Of a DNA stretch of 40,333 bases, positions 1 to 8,527 are shown one piece after another. The stretch lies in contig CAMLLD010000062.1 of the NCBI GenBank assembly GCA_946480785.1, forward strand, positions 1-40,333, in the 5' to 3' direction. The stretch comes from an uncultured Blastocatellia bacterium (GTDB taxonomy: Bacteria > Acidobacteriota > Blastocatellia > Pyrinomonadales > Pyrinomonadaceae). A program made the position numbers and the translations under genes. The notes under the pieces are model-generated. The model worked only from the letters and a program-made list of their open reading frames with translations, ran no database searches and was not told where the DNA came from. Every line of letters starts with the position of its first letter. The first letter of the stretch is position 1.

Positions 1-54
1 AAACCGGACATTTCACTTGCTACAAAAACCGGACATTTTCACTTGCTAACAACA
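1..54 (-). repeat. IS21-like element end (two direct terminal repeats)
   Basis: Two near-identical copies of a ~21-bp motif beginning AAACCGGACATTT(T)CACTTGCT lie at 1-21 and 26-47, in the same orientation. Read leftwards from the inside, the end starts TGTTGTTAGCA at 54. A matching inverted end lies at 40280-40333. Multiple terminal repeats beginning with TG are a known property of IS21-family elements, so the element body (istA/istB) would lie outside the window. The family is inferred; no transposase is present here. Confidence 0.6.
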
Positions 55-138
55 GATCTAAGTTGCGTCTCGACGTGAGTATTCTTGGGCAATTGACGTC
101 CAGGACTCAGGAAAAGATAGTTAAGCGCCGCAAGTTTC

Positions 139-201
139 TGTCTATCCACCGCCGGGGAATGTTTATCCCCCGCCGGGGAATGTCTATCCGCCGCCGAAGA
201 A
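139..201. repeat. 3 x 21-bp tandem repeat
   Basis: Three abutting 21-bp units at 139-159, 160-180 and 181-201. They share the frame TGT(C/T)TATCC-CCGCCGGGGAA, with the third unit ending CCGAAGAA. There is no spacer between units, so this is a short tandem repeat and not a CRISPR array. No function is apparent. Confidence 0.8.
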
Positions 202-407
202 CAACTTGAGTTGCTGAAGTTGCAGATCGGATCGCGGAAGTTGCATCTGAGATTCTGACCGTTTACTTGTGTTCAGCAAATCCTAGATGACTTCTCGCGA
301 TCTCACTTATGTTCCCGCCTAATTCACTTTGCGCTTTTCCGCAGCGCAGACATCGCCCAGCGGAAGATAATCATTGGACGACGCCACTTAGTTATCGGCC
401 GGGAGAA

Positions 408-448
408 AGCAAATAAGATTTCCCTCGGAGCAAATAAGTTTTCACTTT
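408..448. repeat. Paired direct repeat, possible decayed IS end
   Basis: The decamer AGCAAATAAG occurs at 408-417 and again at 429-438, each followed by a T-rich, C-rich tail. The 21-bp spacing and the AGCAA start resemble the layout of the double terminal repeats at the window edges. It may be a remnant of a second insertion sequence; this is weak inference. Confidence 0.3.
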
Positions 449-610
449 CCCTGTCTGCACTCTTTATTTTGCACTCATCCCAACCCTCCCCGGCCTCCCA
501 CCAGAGCTCTGGGTTTTTCTGGCCCTCAGGCCATTCGCCGTAGGCTGTGAATACAAGTATCTATTTTGCCGATCCGCGAAGGATATTCAGAGACGGACAC
601 TCATCCGAAC

Positions 611-638
611 CGTAGTTCGAGTCCTATCTGGGGAGGCA
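611..638 (+). other. tRNA 3'-end remnant (possible attachment scar)
   Basis: Positions 616-638 read like the T-loop (TTCGAGT), the 3' T-stem (CCTAT) and the 3' acceptor strand (CTGGGGA) of a tRNA, followed by GGCA in place of GCCA. The 5' T-stem is recognisable only if one G is restored. No matching 5' acceptor strand (TCCCCAG) is found upstream, so there is no intact tRNA. Such 3' fragments are typical of integrase attachment sites, but no integrase gene or second copy was seen in the window. Confidence 0.35.
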
Positions 639-920
639 TTGGCAGAGAAATAGGACCTCTTGATGAGTACAGACGTATTCAGGAACAAGACTCTCGAAAA
701 GAACGTTCCAGGCGAAGTAGCAGACAGCAGGCCCTTTGGAAGCGATTTTAAATGGAACCGGATAAGACAGCGAGGCGATGGTTCAAGACGGATTCACTCT
801 CTCGCCGCGAGACCCTTTGAAGTGCTGCCTAATCGTTGCGCGACTCATACAAATTCACTCGTCGTGGGAAATTCGGATCGGCAATGGAACGTCATATCGG
901 TAAGCGATCTAGTAGATCCC

Positions 921-1284
921 TCATTTAAGTTCATCCCACCATCCAGCTAAACCATAGATGAACTCACCGCCTCCGGGTAGCATTAGTCCATAGGTGACGT
1001 AGTAGTAGAGCCCATACCGCGGGGAATAGACGTAGTCAGCCCGCAGGGAAGAGAGCGCTGCTGTATACGTGGCCAGTTTGATGACTAAGCCGACAGCAAA
1101 CACGCCTACTCCAATAAGGATGTGTCGAGCATAATGTCTCCGTCGATATAGCCTATTCTCTTTCTCTTGAGCCGCCACCGCGGGTTTTCACTGTCTCAGC
1201 GTCAAGCGGAGCAGAGCAGAAGCGACACTTCGTTGCATCAGCAGCGATGAATTCGTGGCACCTGGGACAGCGAAAAACTTCCAT
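921..1284 (-). pseudogene. Zinc-ribbon, two-TM membrane protein, frameshifted
   Basis: The ATG at 1284 opens a 43-residue frame (1284-1153) with a zinc ribbon: C6-x2-C9-x10-C20-x2-C23 (CPRC...CRFC). A second frame, offset by one base, runs from about 1178 to 921 and encodes a basic linker and two hydrophobic segments (about residues 20-42 and 58-80 of that frame). Removing one base in the G-pairs near 1178-1182 fuses them into one continuous protein of about 120 residues, ...VKTRVAAQEKEN... Zinc ribbon plus membrane segments is a common arrangement in Acidobacteriota proteins of unknown role. The downstream half could be translated alone from GTG at 1178, but the split more likely reflects a one-base insertion, either real decay or a sequencing error. 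Confidence 0.7.
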
Positions 1285-1430
1285 CGACTTGTCTTGCGCA
1301 ATTATCGCAGTGTTTTTGCGGTAGCTAGCAAAGATGTGTAAGATCCAGCCATCGTTCCAGAGCTCACTGGACCTCTCATTAGTGGAGCATCAGCCTAACC
1401 GATCGTTTTAAGTTCATCGAGCTCGTGTCC

Positions 1431-1449
1431 AGATCGTTTATTACGATCT
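1431..1449 (+). promoter_or_regulatory. Inverted repeat in the kinase leader
   Basis: AGATCG-TTTATTA-CGATCT forms a perfect 6-bp stem with a 7-nt AT loop, 40 bp upstream of the kinase start codon. The sequence GATCGTTT also occurs directly repeated at about 1401. It could be an operator or a leader hairpin. It is followed by TTTAAATT rather than a clean T-run, so a terminator reading is less likely. Confidence 0.3.
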
Positions 1450-1489
1450 TTAAATTGCGTTTTAGAAGAGACCGTCCACCTCGACAACC

Positions 1490-3814
1490 ATGTCTCTTCC
1501 TGATGGCACAAGAATCGGACGCTACCTAGTTCGTACCCTGCTCGGAGCGGGTGGGATGGGTGAAGTGTATCTCGCGGACGATTTGCAGTTGCGCCGAAAA
1601 GTCGCGCTCAAGCTGCTGCCCGCGGACTTCGCTGCCAATAAAGATCGATTGAATCGTTTCAGACAAGAAGCTCTCGCCGCTTCCAGTCTTAACCACCCTA
1701 ACATCCTGACGATTTACGAAATTGGATCGGAGAGGGAACATCACTTCATAGCGACAGAGTTTGTCGACGGCGAATCCCTGCGTCATTACGTCTCGCGGAC
1801 CAGCCTCGAACTTCTTGAAATTCTGGATATCTGTGTTCAGGCAGCATCGGCTCTGGTTGCAGCGCACGCAGCCGGCGTCGTACACCGTGACATCAAGCCG
1901 GAAAACATCATGGTGCGAGCTGACGGCTACGTCAAGGTATTGGACTTTGGTTTGGCGAAATTAACCGAAGCTCAAGGCGGCGGCGTTGATTTCGAAGCAG
2001 AAACGATCGAGCAAGTGAAGACCGAGCCAGGCATAGTAGTGGGAACCGTTAACTACATGTCACCAGAACAGGCCCGCGGATTTGAGATTGATGGTCGTAG
2101 CGACATCTGGAGTATCGGTGTGGTGCTCTACGAAATGGTTGCCGGAAACGCGCCCTTTACAGGTCTAACGAAGAACGATGTACTCGCAGCAGTGCTCATG
2201 ACCGAGCCGCCACTCCTTTCTCGCTTTTCGCCGGATGTCCCTCCAGAACTACAAAGGATTGTCAGGAAAACTCTCCGCAAGAATAAGGAAGACCGCTATT
2301 CGACAGTCAAAGAGTTTTTGGTTGATTTGAAAAACCTGCAGCACGACCTCGAGAGTGAACATCGAGCCGCCCCCGTGGTCGAAGACGAAGTGAAGAGTAT
2401 CGCGATCTTACCATTCAAGAACCTGATGAACGACGCAGCAGTTAGCTTCTATGAGTTTTCACTAGCGGATGCCGTAATCACTGAGCTGGTGCGCTTGCGT
2501 TCATTGATTGTGCGACCTTCGTCCGCGATATCGAGATACATAGGACAGACGAAGGACCCACTTGAGGCAGCTCGCGAATTGAGGGTGAATGCCGTAGTAG
2601 TCGCCGGCTTTTTACACTCAGCAGCGCGTGTTCGCGTTACCGTACAACTGCTGGACGTTGTAACGGGCCGGGTACTCTGGGGAGATCGAATTGATTCAGA
2701 CGCCGGGGATATCATCACGGTCCAGGACATCATCGCTCAACGCATCGTTGAAGGGCTGCAACTGAGACTTAATTCGGATGAGCACGTTGACCTCGCCGGT
2801 CACGCCACAACCAACGCCGCCGCGTACGAAGAATACTTGCGTGGTAGAGATCGAGTGGGAAGGTATATCTATCATACGGTTGCAAATGAGGACATCGAGG
2901 CTGCCATCAAACACTTCCACCGTGCGGTTGAACTTGATCCAAAGTTTGCTCTAGCTCACTGTGCTTTAGGAGGGTGCCACATTCAACGGATCTTAAAAAC
3001 AGCGGGCAATGCTGAAGATCTGGTGCTCGCGCGGAACGCAATTGAAAGAGGGTTGTCACTCGATCCTGAAATTCGCGAAGCACAGGTGTACATGGTTTTT
3101 GTTTACCGGACTCAGGGAGAGACGCGGAAGGCACGTAAAAGGCTCACGGACCTTCGTCGTGAAGCACCTAACAATGCCAGTGTTCAGTTCGTGAGTGGGG
3201 TCTTTCACCGTCTCGACGGGGAATACGATAAAGCATTACGAAGCTTCGACGAAGCCTTGCGTCTTAATCCGGCTGAGGCGGTAGTCATTAGCTGGAGCCG
3301 AGCGCGCATATTCATGTACCAGGGCCGCTATGACGATGCCCAGTTCGAACTCGATCGAGGAGCAGATGTTGAGCCGAACCACCCAGTGCTCAATATGTTT
3401 CGGGCCCAGTTGTTGACAGTGAAAGGCGAATGGGAAGTTGCCAGGGCGCTGTTCAAAAAGGTATTACTCGACCACCCGCAAATCGAAGCCATTCGTCCGC
3501 TATACGCTCAGTGTCTGAGCGCCTGTGGCGATCATGCAGCGGCGCGGGCACAGTTAACTGATCGGGTAAAAGAGTTGGCCCGTCTCGATCATGATGTGCC
3601 GTACTGGCTCGCCAGTGCTTACGCAGCAGAGGGAGAAGCTGACGAAGCCTTCAAATGGCTAAGAAAGGCAATCGCGCTGGGTAATGAAAATCTTCCCTGG
3701 TTCAGATCGAATCCGGCCTGGGAGTCCTTGCGTACTGACGAGCGGTTCGAAACACTTATGCAAGAGATTGAAAGCCGCCATGAGAAGAGGATGAGCGACG
3801 AAACCTTGCATTGA
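1490..3814 (+). CDS. Serine/threonine protein kinase with TPR repeats
   Basis: A 774-residue Hanks-type kinase. Residues 12-280 carry all catalytic elements: glycine loop GAGGMG (19-24), Lys41 in VALK, Glu60 in helix C, HRDIKPEN (132-139), DFG (152-154) and SPEQARG (191-197). Residues about 300-435 resemble the alpha/beta domain beginning SIAILPF that is found with CadC-like regulators and adenylate-cyclase/TPR proteins. From about 440 to 750 there are consecutive TPRs (for example ALRSFDEALRLNPAEA). No hydrophobic segment separates kinase and TPR parts, so it should be cytoplasmic. It would phosphorylate Ser/Thr on unknown partners recruited by the TPRs. This architecture is abundant in Acidobacteriota. 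Codon usage looks more AT-rich than in most later genes. It stands alone, followed by a separate promoter-like region. Confidence 0.95.
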   Translation: MSLPDGTRIGRYLVRTLLGAGGMGEVYLADDLQLRRKVALKLLPADFAANKDRLNRFRQEALAASSLNHPNILTIYEIGSEREHHFIATEFVDGESLRHYVSRTSLELLEILDICVQAASALVAAHAAGVVHRDIKPENIMVRADGYVKVLDFGLAKLTEAQGGGVDFEAETIEQVKTEPGIVVGTVNYMSPEQARGFEIDGRSDIWSIGVVLYEMVAGNAPFTGLTKNDVLAAVLMTEPPLLSRFSPDVPPELQRIVRKTLRKNKEDRYSTVKEFLVDLKNLQHDLESEHRAAPVVEDEVKSIAILPFKNLMNDAAVSFYEFSLADAVITELVRLRSLIVRPSSAISRYIGQTKDPLEAARELRVNAVVVAGFLHSAARVRVTVQLLDVVTGRVLWGDRIDSDAGDIITVQDIIAQRIVEGLQLRLNSDEHVDLAGHATTNAAAYEEYLRGRDRVGRYIYHTVANEDIEAAIKHFHRAVELDPKFALAHCALGGCHIQRILKTAGNAEDLVLARNAIERGLSLDPEIREAQVYMVFVYRTQGETRKARKRLTDLRREAPNNASVQFVSGVFHRLDGEYDKALRSFDEALRLNPAEAVVISWSRARIFMYQGRYDDAQFELDRGADVEPNHPVLNMFRAQLLTVKGEWEVARALFKKVLLDHPQIEAIRPLYAQCLSACGDHAAARAQLTDRVKELARLDHDVPYWLASAYAAEGEADEAFKWLRKAIALGNENLPWFRSNPAWESLRTDERFETLMQEIESRHEKRMSDETLH

Positions 3815-3847
3815 GCCCAAAAACTTCCCGAAAACCGCAAAATACGT

Positions 3848-3876
3848 TTGGACACCGGCGATTCTTGGTCTAAACT
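3848..3876 (+). promoter_or_regulatory. Possible promoter of the radical SAM gene
   Basis: TTGGAC (3848-3853) and TAAACT (3871-3876) are separated by exactly 17 bp in the 126-bp gap after the kinase gene. The match to the -35 hexamer is only 3/6 and to the -10 hexamer 4/6, so this is a weak suggestion. Confidence 0.25.
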
Positions 3877-3940
3877 ATCCGCTTTGCAGCAATCATGCTT
3901 CTGCCTGAAGCAATTTATCCACCCATAGAGGACCGACAAG

Positions 3941-5203
3941 ATGAGTACTGTTCGCGAAGGTAATTCAGGAACCAGCGCACCTCCTTTCCGCATCGCCCCG
4001 CAATTACACCAGATTCTTTACAAGCGGCCCGGCCGGGACAAACTCGAGCCCAAACCCGAAGAGGTCCTGCCCGAGCCGCCGTATCCGCAGCGTCCCGACG
4101 CCAAAGAGATGACCCACAAGGAGTATCTCAAGCTCAACGGCGTGCGCATGTGGAAAACGTGGGGCGCGCCCTACTTCCGCTCGCGCTACCCCTCTCACAG
4201 AAAAGAATTGCGGCCGATCATCCCGTACCTCTTCACGGACTGGAAGTGCAACCTCGATTGCCACTATTGCTGGTCCTACGACAACAAGGTGAAGGGAATG
4301 ACCGAAGACGTCGCGAAGCGCTCGATCGACTGGCTGCATTCGATCGGCTCGCGCGTGCTGGCGCTCATGGGCGGCGAGCCGCTGCTGCGCCCTAAGTTCA
4401 TTCACAAGATCGTCTACTACAGCGCGATGAAAGACATCTTCGTCTATCTGCCGACCAACGGCCGGTTGATGAAGCCCGACGTGATCGACCGACTCGGCGA
4501 CGCTGGTCTGGCGACTGTTAACCTCGCGGTCGACTCGGTGAAGGAACGAAAGTCGCTCCCGAAAGCACTCGATCCGATCCGTCCTTACTTCGACTATCTC
4601 ATCAAGAAGCAGAAAGTTTACGGCTACACGGTAATGTTCAATATCAACATCTGCCATAACAACATGGACGATGTGGTTGAACTAACCGAGATTGCCCGCG
4701 CCAACGGGATCGCGACTGACTACCACATCAACGAGACCCCGATGACCGAGCAGGACCACTTCAAACATCTCGACGAAAACGAAACGTACCTGACGCCCGA
4801 CGATTGGCCGAAGGTCGATGCGCTGCTCGACTATCTCAACGACAAGCGCAAGAACGAAGGCTACAAGATGGTGAATCCGATCAAGCACATGGACGACATG
4901 AAGCTGTTGATGCGGGGCCAGACTCCCGAATGGCAGTGTCGCGCCGGTCAAAATTCACTCATCATTCGTACTGACGGTTCGCTCGCGCCGTGTTTCCCGA
5001 TGTATTCAGCGACGCACGATTGGGGCGTGGTTGGGAACCACAAGTTTGACGTGAAGCAACTCGATGAAATGAAAGTCGAATGTACGAAGCACTGTCTCTC
5101 GACGTGCAACTACATCCTCGGCTATTGCTACGACACCGCCCGCGTGCTCGGCTGGATCATGAAGACGGCGAAGGGTGGGTTCCGAGGAGTGGAGAGCTTC
5201 TAG
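3941..5203 (+). CDS. Radical SAM/SPASM-type protein
   Basis: A 420-residue radical SAM protein. The [4Fe-4S]-SAM motif is C103-x3-C107-x2-C110 (CNLDCHYC), followed by the SAM-binding GGEP at 144-147. The C-terminal part has C333, C351, C381, C385, C389 and C396, a spacing that suggests a SPASM-like region holding auxiliary Fe-S cluster(s). The N-terminal ~90 residues are proline-rich and carry no recognised domain. SPASM proteins modify ribosomal peptides, enzymes or small molecules by radical chemistry; the substrate is unknown and no precursor peptide is evident nearby. The ATG at 3941 has AGAGGA at 3927-3932. The 3' end overlaps the convergent membrane gene by 47 bp. Confidence 0.9.
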   Translation: MSTVREGNSGTSAPPFRIAPQLHQILYKRPGRDKLEPKPEEVLPEPPYPQRPDAKEMTHKEYLKLNGVRMWKTWGAPYFRSRYPSHRKELRPIIPYLFTDWKCNLDCHYCWSYDNKVKGMTEDVAKRSIDWLHSIGSRVLALMGGEPLLRPKFIHKIVYYSAMKDIFVYLPTNGRLMKPDVIDRLGDAGLATVNLAVDSVKERKSLPKALDPIRPYFDYLIKKQKVYGYTVMFNINICHNNMDDVVELTEIARANGIATDYHINETPMTEQDHFKHLDENETYLTPDDWPKVDALLDYLNDKRKNEGYKMVNPIKHMDDMKLLMRGQTPEWQCRAGQNSLIIRTDGSLAPCFPMYSATHDWGVVGNHKFDVKQLDEMKVECTKHCLSTCNYILGYCYDTARVLGWIMKTAKGGFRGVESF

Positions 5204-7496
5204 CTCGCGTCCACGCCACCGCGGAAACGATATAAAAGAGGAGCGCGATCAGCACGACGTATTTGAACCCGAGGGCCATTGAGCTGTACTCAGCGAGTCC
5301 GCCCATCATGGCCCCGGCGACGTTCATACCGAAAGCAGTATCGGCGTTCGCGCTCCTCCTGAACGATCCCGCAAAAATAATTCCGGCAAAGAAAATCGGT
5401 GTGAAGACCAGCAGGCATGATCCGAGCACCTGAACCGCGCGACTCATTCCTAAGAAAGCATCAAGCGGCACGATCACGTTCACGGCGAGACTGATCACCA
5501 GCGCCGTGTAGTAAGGCCAGAGGTTCGCCGGCTTCCATCTGAACGTGTAGAGGTTTGCGAGCAGAATCATAACGAGGATCGCCGTGAAGACGACGGAGTT
5601 AACGATCCACGTGCCGCCGAAGAGCAGCGCCATCGTCACGACCGCTTTTGTTTCGATCAGCATGAAGCCCGCGCCGAGGAAGAAGAGTTGCAGGTTGAGC
5701 GAGTTGTAAATGGTGGTTGCGCCATCTGCGATCGTCTTGCGCGAGAAGAACCAAATCAGCAACAGCCCGAGGCCGCCCATGATCACCATGCCACGCCAAC
5801 TCAGCGTCGGGATCATCGGTTTGCGTAAGTAAAGAAACGGCCAGTCGTCAGTGGCGGTTCTTATACCTTCGGCAGGCGTTAAAACCTTCGCGAGCCCAAA
5901 CCGTTCCAGTTTGATTGCCGGATCTGCATTTGTCTGCAAAGACGGGATAGGCACGCTATACGATATCTGCTCGTCCGCCAACTGGAAGCCGTTCGGCGAC
6001 GCCGGCGTCGGCGGCTCGCCGGTGCGAAGCCAGTAACCAAAATGGTGTTTGAAGGTGTCGCGTAACTGGCCCGTGTCGCCCGCGAAGAAGATCGTGAAAT
6101 CTCCAAACGTCGCGCTCTCCGGCTCAATTATCTCGCGGTACGGCAGCGTCATCACGATCGAATTGTCCGCGCCGAAGACCTCATCCAATCCCTGTTTCAA
6201 ACGCGCCGCCAGCCAGCCCTGACGAAAGTAGTTGTAGATCACGAACGTGCCGTTTGGTTTTAAATGACGACGCACATCTTCGTACGCCTGCCGCGTAAAC
6301 AGAAAACTCTCGAGGCGAATGTTGCTGTAGCCACTGTGCAGCACGAGCGAATCGACAAGCGCGTAGATGATGAGGTCGTACTTTCGATCCGTGGCACGCA
6401 GGAAATTCCGGCCGTCGTCGTTGTGAATCTCGACGCGTGGATCCGCATACGGTTGGTCCGGATGATGTGCCTGGCCCAAACGGTAGATGGCGGGATCGAT
6501 CTCCACGGCGTCGACGTGTTTCGCGCCCCATTGCAACGCGCGGCTCACGTCGTTGCCCGAACCCGCGCCGATGATCATCACGTCTGCGAAAGCCGGCCGT
6601 CCTGCGTCGCGGTTGATCAGATGCGGCAGCGCGTACGCCGGAAAAGTCTCGTTTCGCGAAACCATCTGCTGGTGATAGATCAGGTTCACGGAGAGCGAGA
6701 GGTCGGCCTCTTTGAAGTCGATGCGATAGTATGGCGACCAGAATTGCTCTGCTTTCGCCTGGCCCGGATAGTCGTTGTGCGTCGGCACAAACGCGGCGAG
6801 ATAGATCACGAGCAACAGCGGTAGTGCCGTCAGCGTAGTCCAGGCAATTCTTCGCGTCTGAAAGCGGTGAGCGGGCGAGACGAAGTAGAAATAGCCGAGC
6901 CCGACTGCGACCAGCAGAAACCACCACAACGCGCGTACCTGAAACCACGAACACGCAGCGAAGATCAATATGCCCGCAATGCTGCCGGCGATATTGACGC
7001 TGTAAGCCTGCAACCGGTTGGGCCAGCGTTTCAGCGCGCGGCCGAGCTCCTGCCCCGGACCGATGAAGGCGAAGGCCAGTACGAGAAAGAAGAAACCGCA
7101 AAGCACTTCGACCGGGATCGCATAGCGCGACAGGTCCTGACTCTGATACTCCGTTCCGAAGTAGATCTGCTCCGGCCGAGTTTGATTGCCAACGTCGACG
7201 AACTTCACGAACGAGCCGCTGCTGACTTCGACGCCGATAGCTGCCGCCATCACAATGACCAGCAGCAGCGGCGTCCACTTGAGATAGTCGCGCTTCTGCC
7301 CGGCAGCCAAACAACCGACGGACATGCCGAGAAACGCTGACAGCAGGACCATGTTGGTGAAGAACGTCAGATAAAGGACGTGCGCCGGGAACCAGCGAAT
7401 AGCCGCGAGTTCGAGAAACAAAATCAGGAAGCTGATTAAAAAGAGGTCGAAGCCGTCGCGCAGTTTTGGCGAGTGAGTCGGGGAGTTTGTAGTCAC
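5157..7496 (-). CDS. Membrane spermidine-synthase-like protein
   Basis: A 779-residue protein with N-terminal (about 15-235) and C-terminal (about 560-770) multi-spanning membrane regions around a soluble Rossmann domain. The soluble part shows GAGSGND (310-316), the acidic E332-x-D334 that holds the substrate ribose, DDGRNF (360-365) and D382 in ALVDS, as in spermidine synthase/methyltransferase folds. Such membrane 'spermidine synthase-like' proteins are widespread but functionally unproven; aminopropyl transfer should not be assumed. It starts with GTG and lies 15 bp after the SH3b gene, so the two are probably co-transcribed. The last 47 bp overlap the convergent radical SAM gene, giving an unconserved-looking Ser/Pro tail. 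Confidence 0.88.
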   Translation of the reverse strand: MTTNSPTHSPKLRDGFDLFLISFLILFLELAAIRWFPAHVLYLTFFTNMVLLSAFLGMSVGCLAAGQKRDYLKWTPLLLVIVMAAAIGVEVSSGSFVKFVDVGNQTRPEQIYFGTEYQSQDLSRYAIPVEVLCGFFFLVLAFAFIGPGQELGRALKRWPNRLQAYSVNIAGSIAGILIFAACSWFQVRALWWFLLVAVGLGYFYFVSPAHRFQTRRIAWTTLTALPLLLVIYLAAFVPTHNDYPGQAKAEQFWSPYYRIDFKEADLSLSVNLIYHQQMVSRNETFPAYALPHLINRDAGRPAFADVMIIGAGSGNDVSRALQWGAKHVDAVEIDPAIYRLGQAHHPDQPYADPRVEIHNDDGRNFLRATDRKYDLIIYALVDSLVLHSGYSNIRLESFLFTRQAYEDVRRHLKPNGTFVIYNYFRQGWLAARLKQGLDEVFGADNSIVMTLPYREIIEPESATFGDFTIFFAGDTGQLRDTFKHHFGYWLRTGEPPTPASPNGFQLADEQISYSVPIPSLQTNADPAIKLERFGLAKVLTPAEGIRTATDDWPFLYLRKPMIPTLSWRGMVIMGGLGLLLIWFFSRKTIADGATTIYNSLNLQLFFLGAGFMLIETKAVVTMALLFGGTWIVNSVVFTAILVMILLANLYTFRWKPANLWPYYTALVISLAVNVIVPLDAFLGMSRAVQVLGSCLLVFTPIFFAGIIFAGSFRRSANADTAFGMNVAGAMMGGLAEYSSMALGFKYVVLIALLFYIVSAVAWTRARSSPLLGTHPSPSS

Positions 7497-7511
7497 AGTA
7501 GTTGGTTGTGT

Positions 7512-8504
7512 TTACCGCGCAGTGATGCGCGCGAGTTTTTTCAGAAGCTCCGATTTTTCCGGAGCAGATGTTTTCACCAGGGCGGCGCGAAGTGAAGCGA
7601 GTTCTTTTCGCAGAGCGGTGCGCGCTTCAGCCTGGTACTGATCGCCGCCGTTGCTGTTGGCCGTGTTAATGACGTCGTCGGTTAGTGCTTCGGTCAGGTT
7701 CTTGAGCGCCTCGGCGGCGTGCGCGCCGTTTGGGTGCAGGTTCAAATACTTGATCTCGCCGGTAGTGCGAAAGAAGTCGCAGACCTCGTCACCTTCGCAA
7801 TCGGACGGTTCCATGTTCTCCGCTGCCGCCCACGCGATGCGATCGGAGATCGGCAGCGTGTGATATTTCGTTTCGAGGTTCCAGAGCACGTCGCTGCGCA
7901 GATTGTAGCCGCCAGCAAACTCGTTATTGACGACCGCGGCGTTGTGCGCTTTTAGCCACTCGCGATACGGCGACTTGTCTTGCAGGTTATTCGGAAAAGC
8001 CTCGGCCACTTTCGCCAGGGCCAAAAACTTGAAGAGCTCAAACTCCGCGCGTGTGTTCGGATCTTTTGTTTCGGTAAGCGCGTCAGCGGCGAGATTATAG
8101 AGCTCCTGCCGGTCGCTGAAATCCGTATTCTCGGCTTTCAGACGCGCTTCGATGATCGTGCGTAGAAGCTGTTCGCGTTCGCGCACGTCATAGTCGAGCA
8201 GCAGCCCGCCGAAGAGCCAGCCCGTGCCACCGTTCGACAGATTGACGCGGTACCAGTAATCGGTTTTGCCGCTGATTGTGTCCTGGTTGCTTGAACGCGC
8301 GATCGCGCTCACGACCGTGCCGAGTTTCAAACGCATGATTTCTTCAGCGCTGGTCTGCGGCGCTTTGCGGGCGCGCATCGCGGAGACGGTAGTGATCTTC
8401 GGCTGCGCCGCGTCGAACTTCGTTTCATCAGTTTGGCCTAAGACGGTGGCCGCGTATGCGAGTCCGAGCACCGCGAGCAGGGAGATGGCGAATTGATATT
8501 TCAT
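7512..8504 (-). CDS. Exported SH3b-domain protein
   Basis: A 330-residue protein with a Sec signal peptide (hydrophobic core about 5-20, cleavage near residue 23). A bacterial SH3-like region lies at about 35-108 (start TVSAMRARKAP, end YWYRVNLSNGGTGWLFGG). The remainder is alpha-helical, charged and ends in a Lys/Arg-rich tail. SH3b domains usually bind peptidoglycan or cell-wall peptides, so a periplasmic role is likely. ATG at 8504. It is the first gene of a two-gene unit with the membrane spermidine-synthase-like gene, and its start is 23 bp from the divergent methyltransferase start, so both promoters must sit within or across that short gap. Confidence 0.82.
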   Translation of the reverse strand: MKYQFAISLLAVLGLAYAATVLGQTDETKFDAAQPKITTVSAMRARKAPQTSAEEIMRLKLGTVVSAIARSSNQDTISGKTDYWYRVNLSNGGTGWLFGGLLLDYDVREREQLLRTIIEARLKAENTDFSDRQELYNLAADALTETKDPNTRAEFELFKFLALAKVAEAFPNNLQDKSPYREWLKAHNAAVVNNEFAGGYNLRSDVLWNLETKYHTLPISDRIAWAAAENMEPSDCEGDEVCDFFRTTGEIKYLNLHPNGAHAAEALKNLTEALTDDVINTANSNGGDQYQAEARTALRKELASLRAALVKTSAPEKSELLKKLARITAR

Positions 8505-8527
8505 GCGCGCTCATATATACCAGAACA

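Larger units (their letters stand above)
55..920. other. Gene-poor region, no convincing CDS
   Basis: About 870 bp between the IS end and the zinc-ribbon gene. Short open frames around 566-950 occur in several phases, have no recognisable domain and are not preceded by good ribosome binding sites. The stretch contains a tandem repeat, a pair of direct repeats and a tRNA 3'-end remnant, listed separately. It reads as decayed accessory or integration-scar DNA. Confidence 0.6.

Noticed and set aside
139..201. CRISPR-like repeats
   Set aside because: Units abut directly with no spacers and no cas gene is present.
501..518. Palindrome CCAGAGCTCTGG followed by GTTTTT as an intrinsic terminator
   Set aside because: Only a 4-bp stem can form around the loop and no gene ends nearby.
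566..950. Two short overlapping plus-strand reading frames (61 and 96 residues)
   Set aside because: No domain, no ribosome binding site, biased composition; one overlaps the membrane gene's 3' end.
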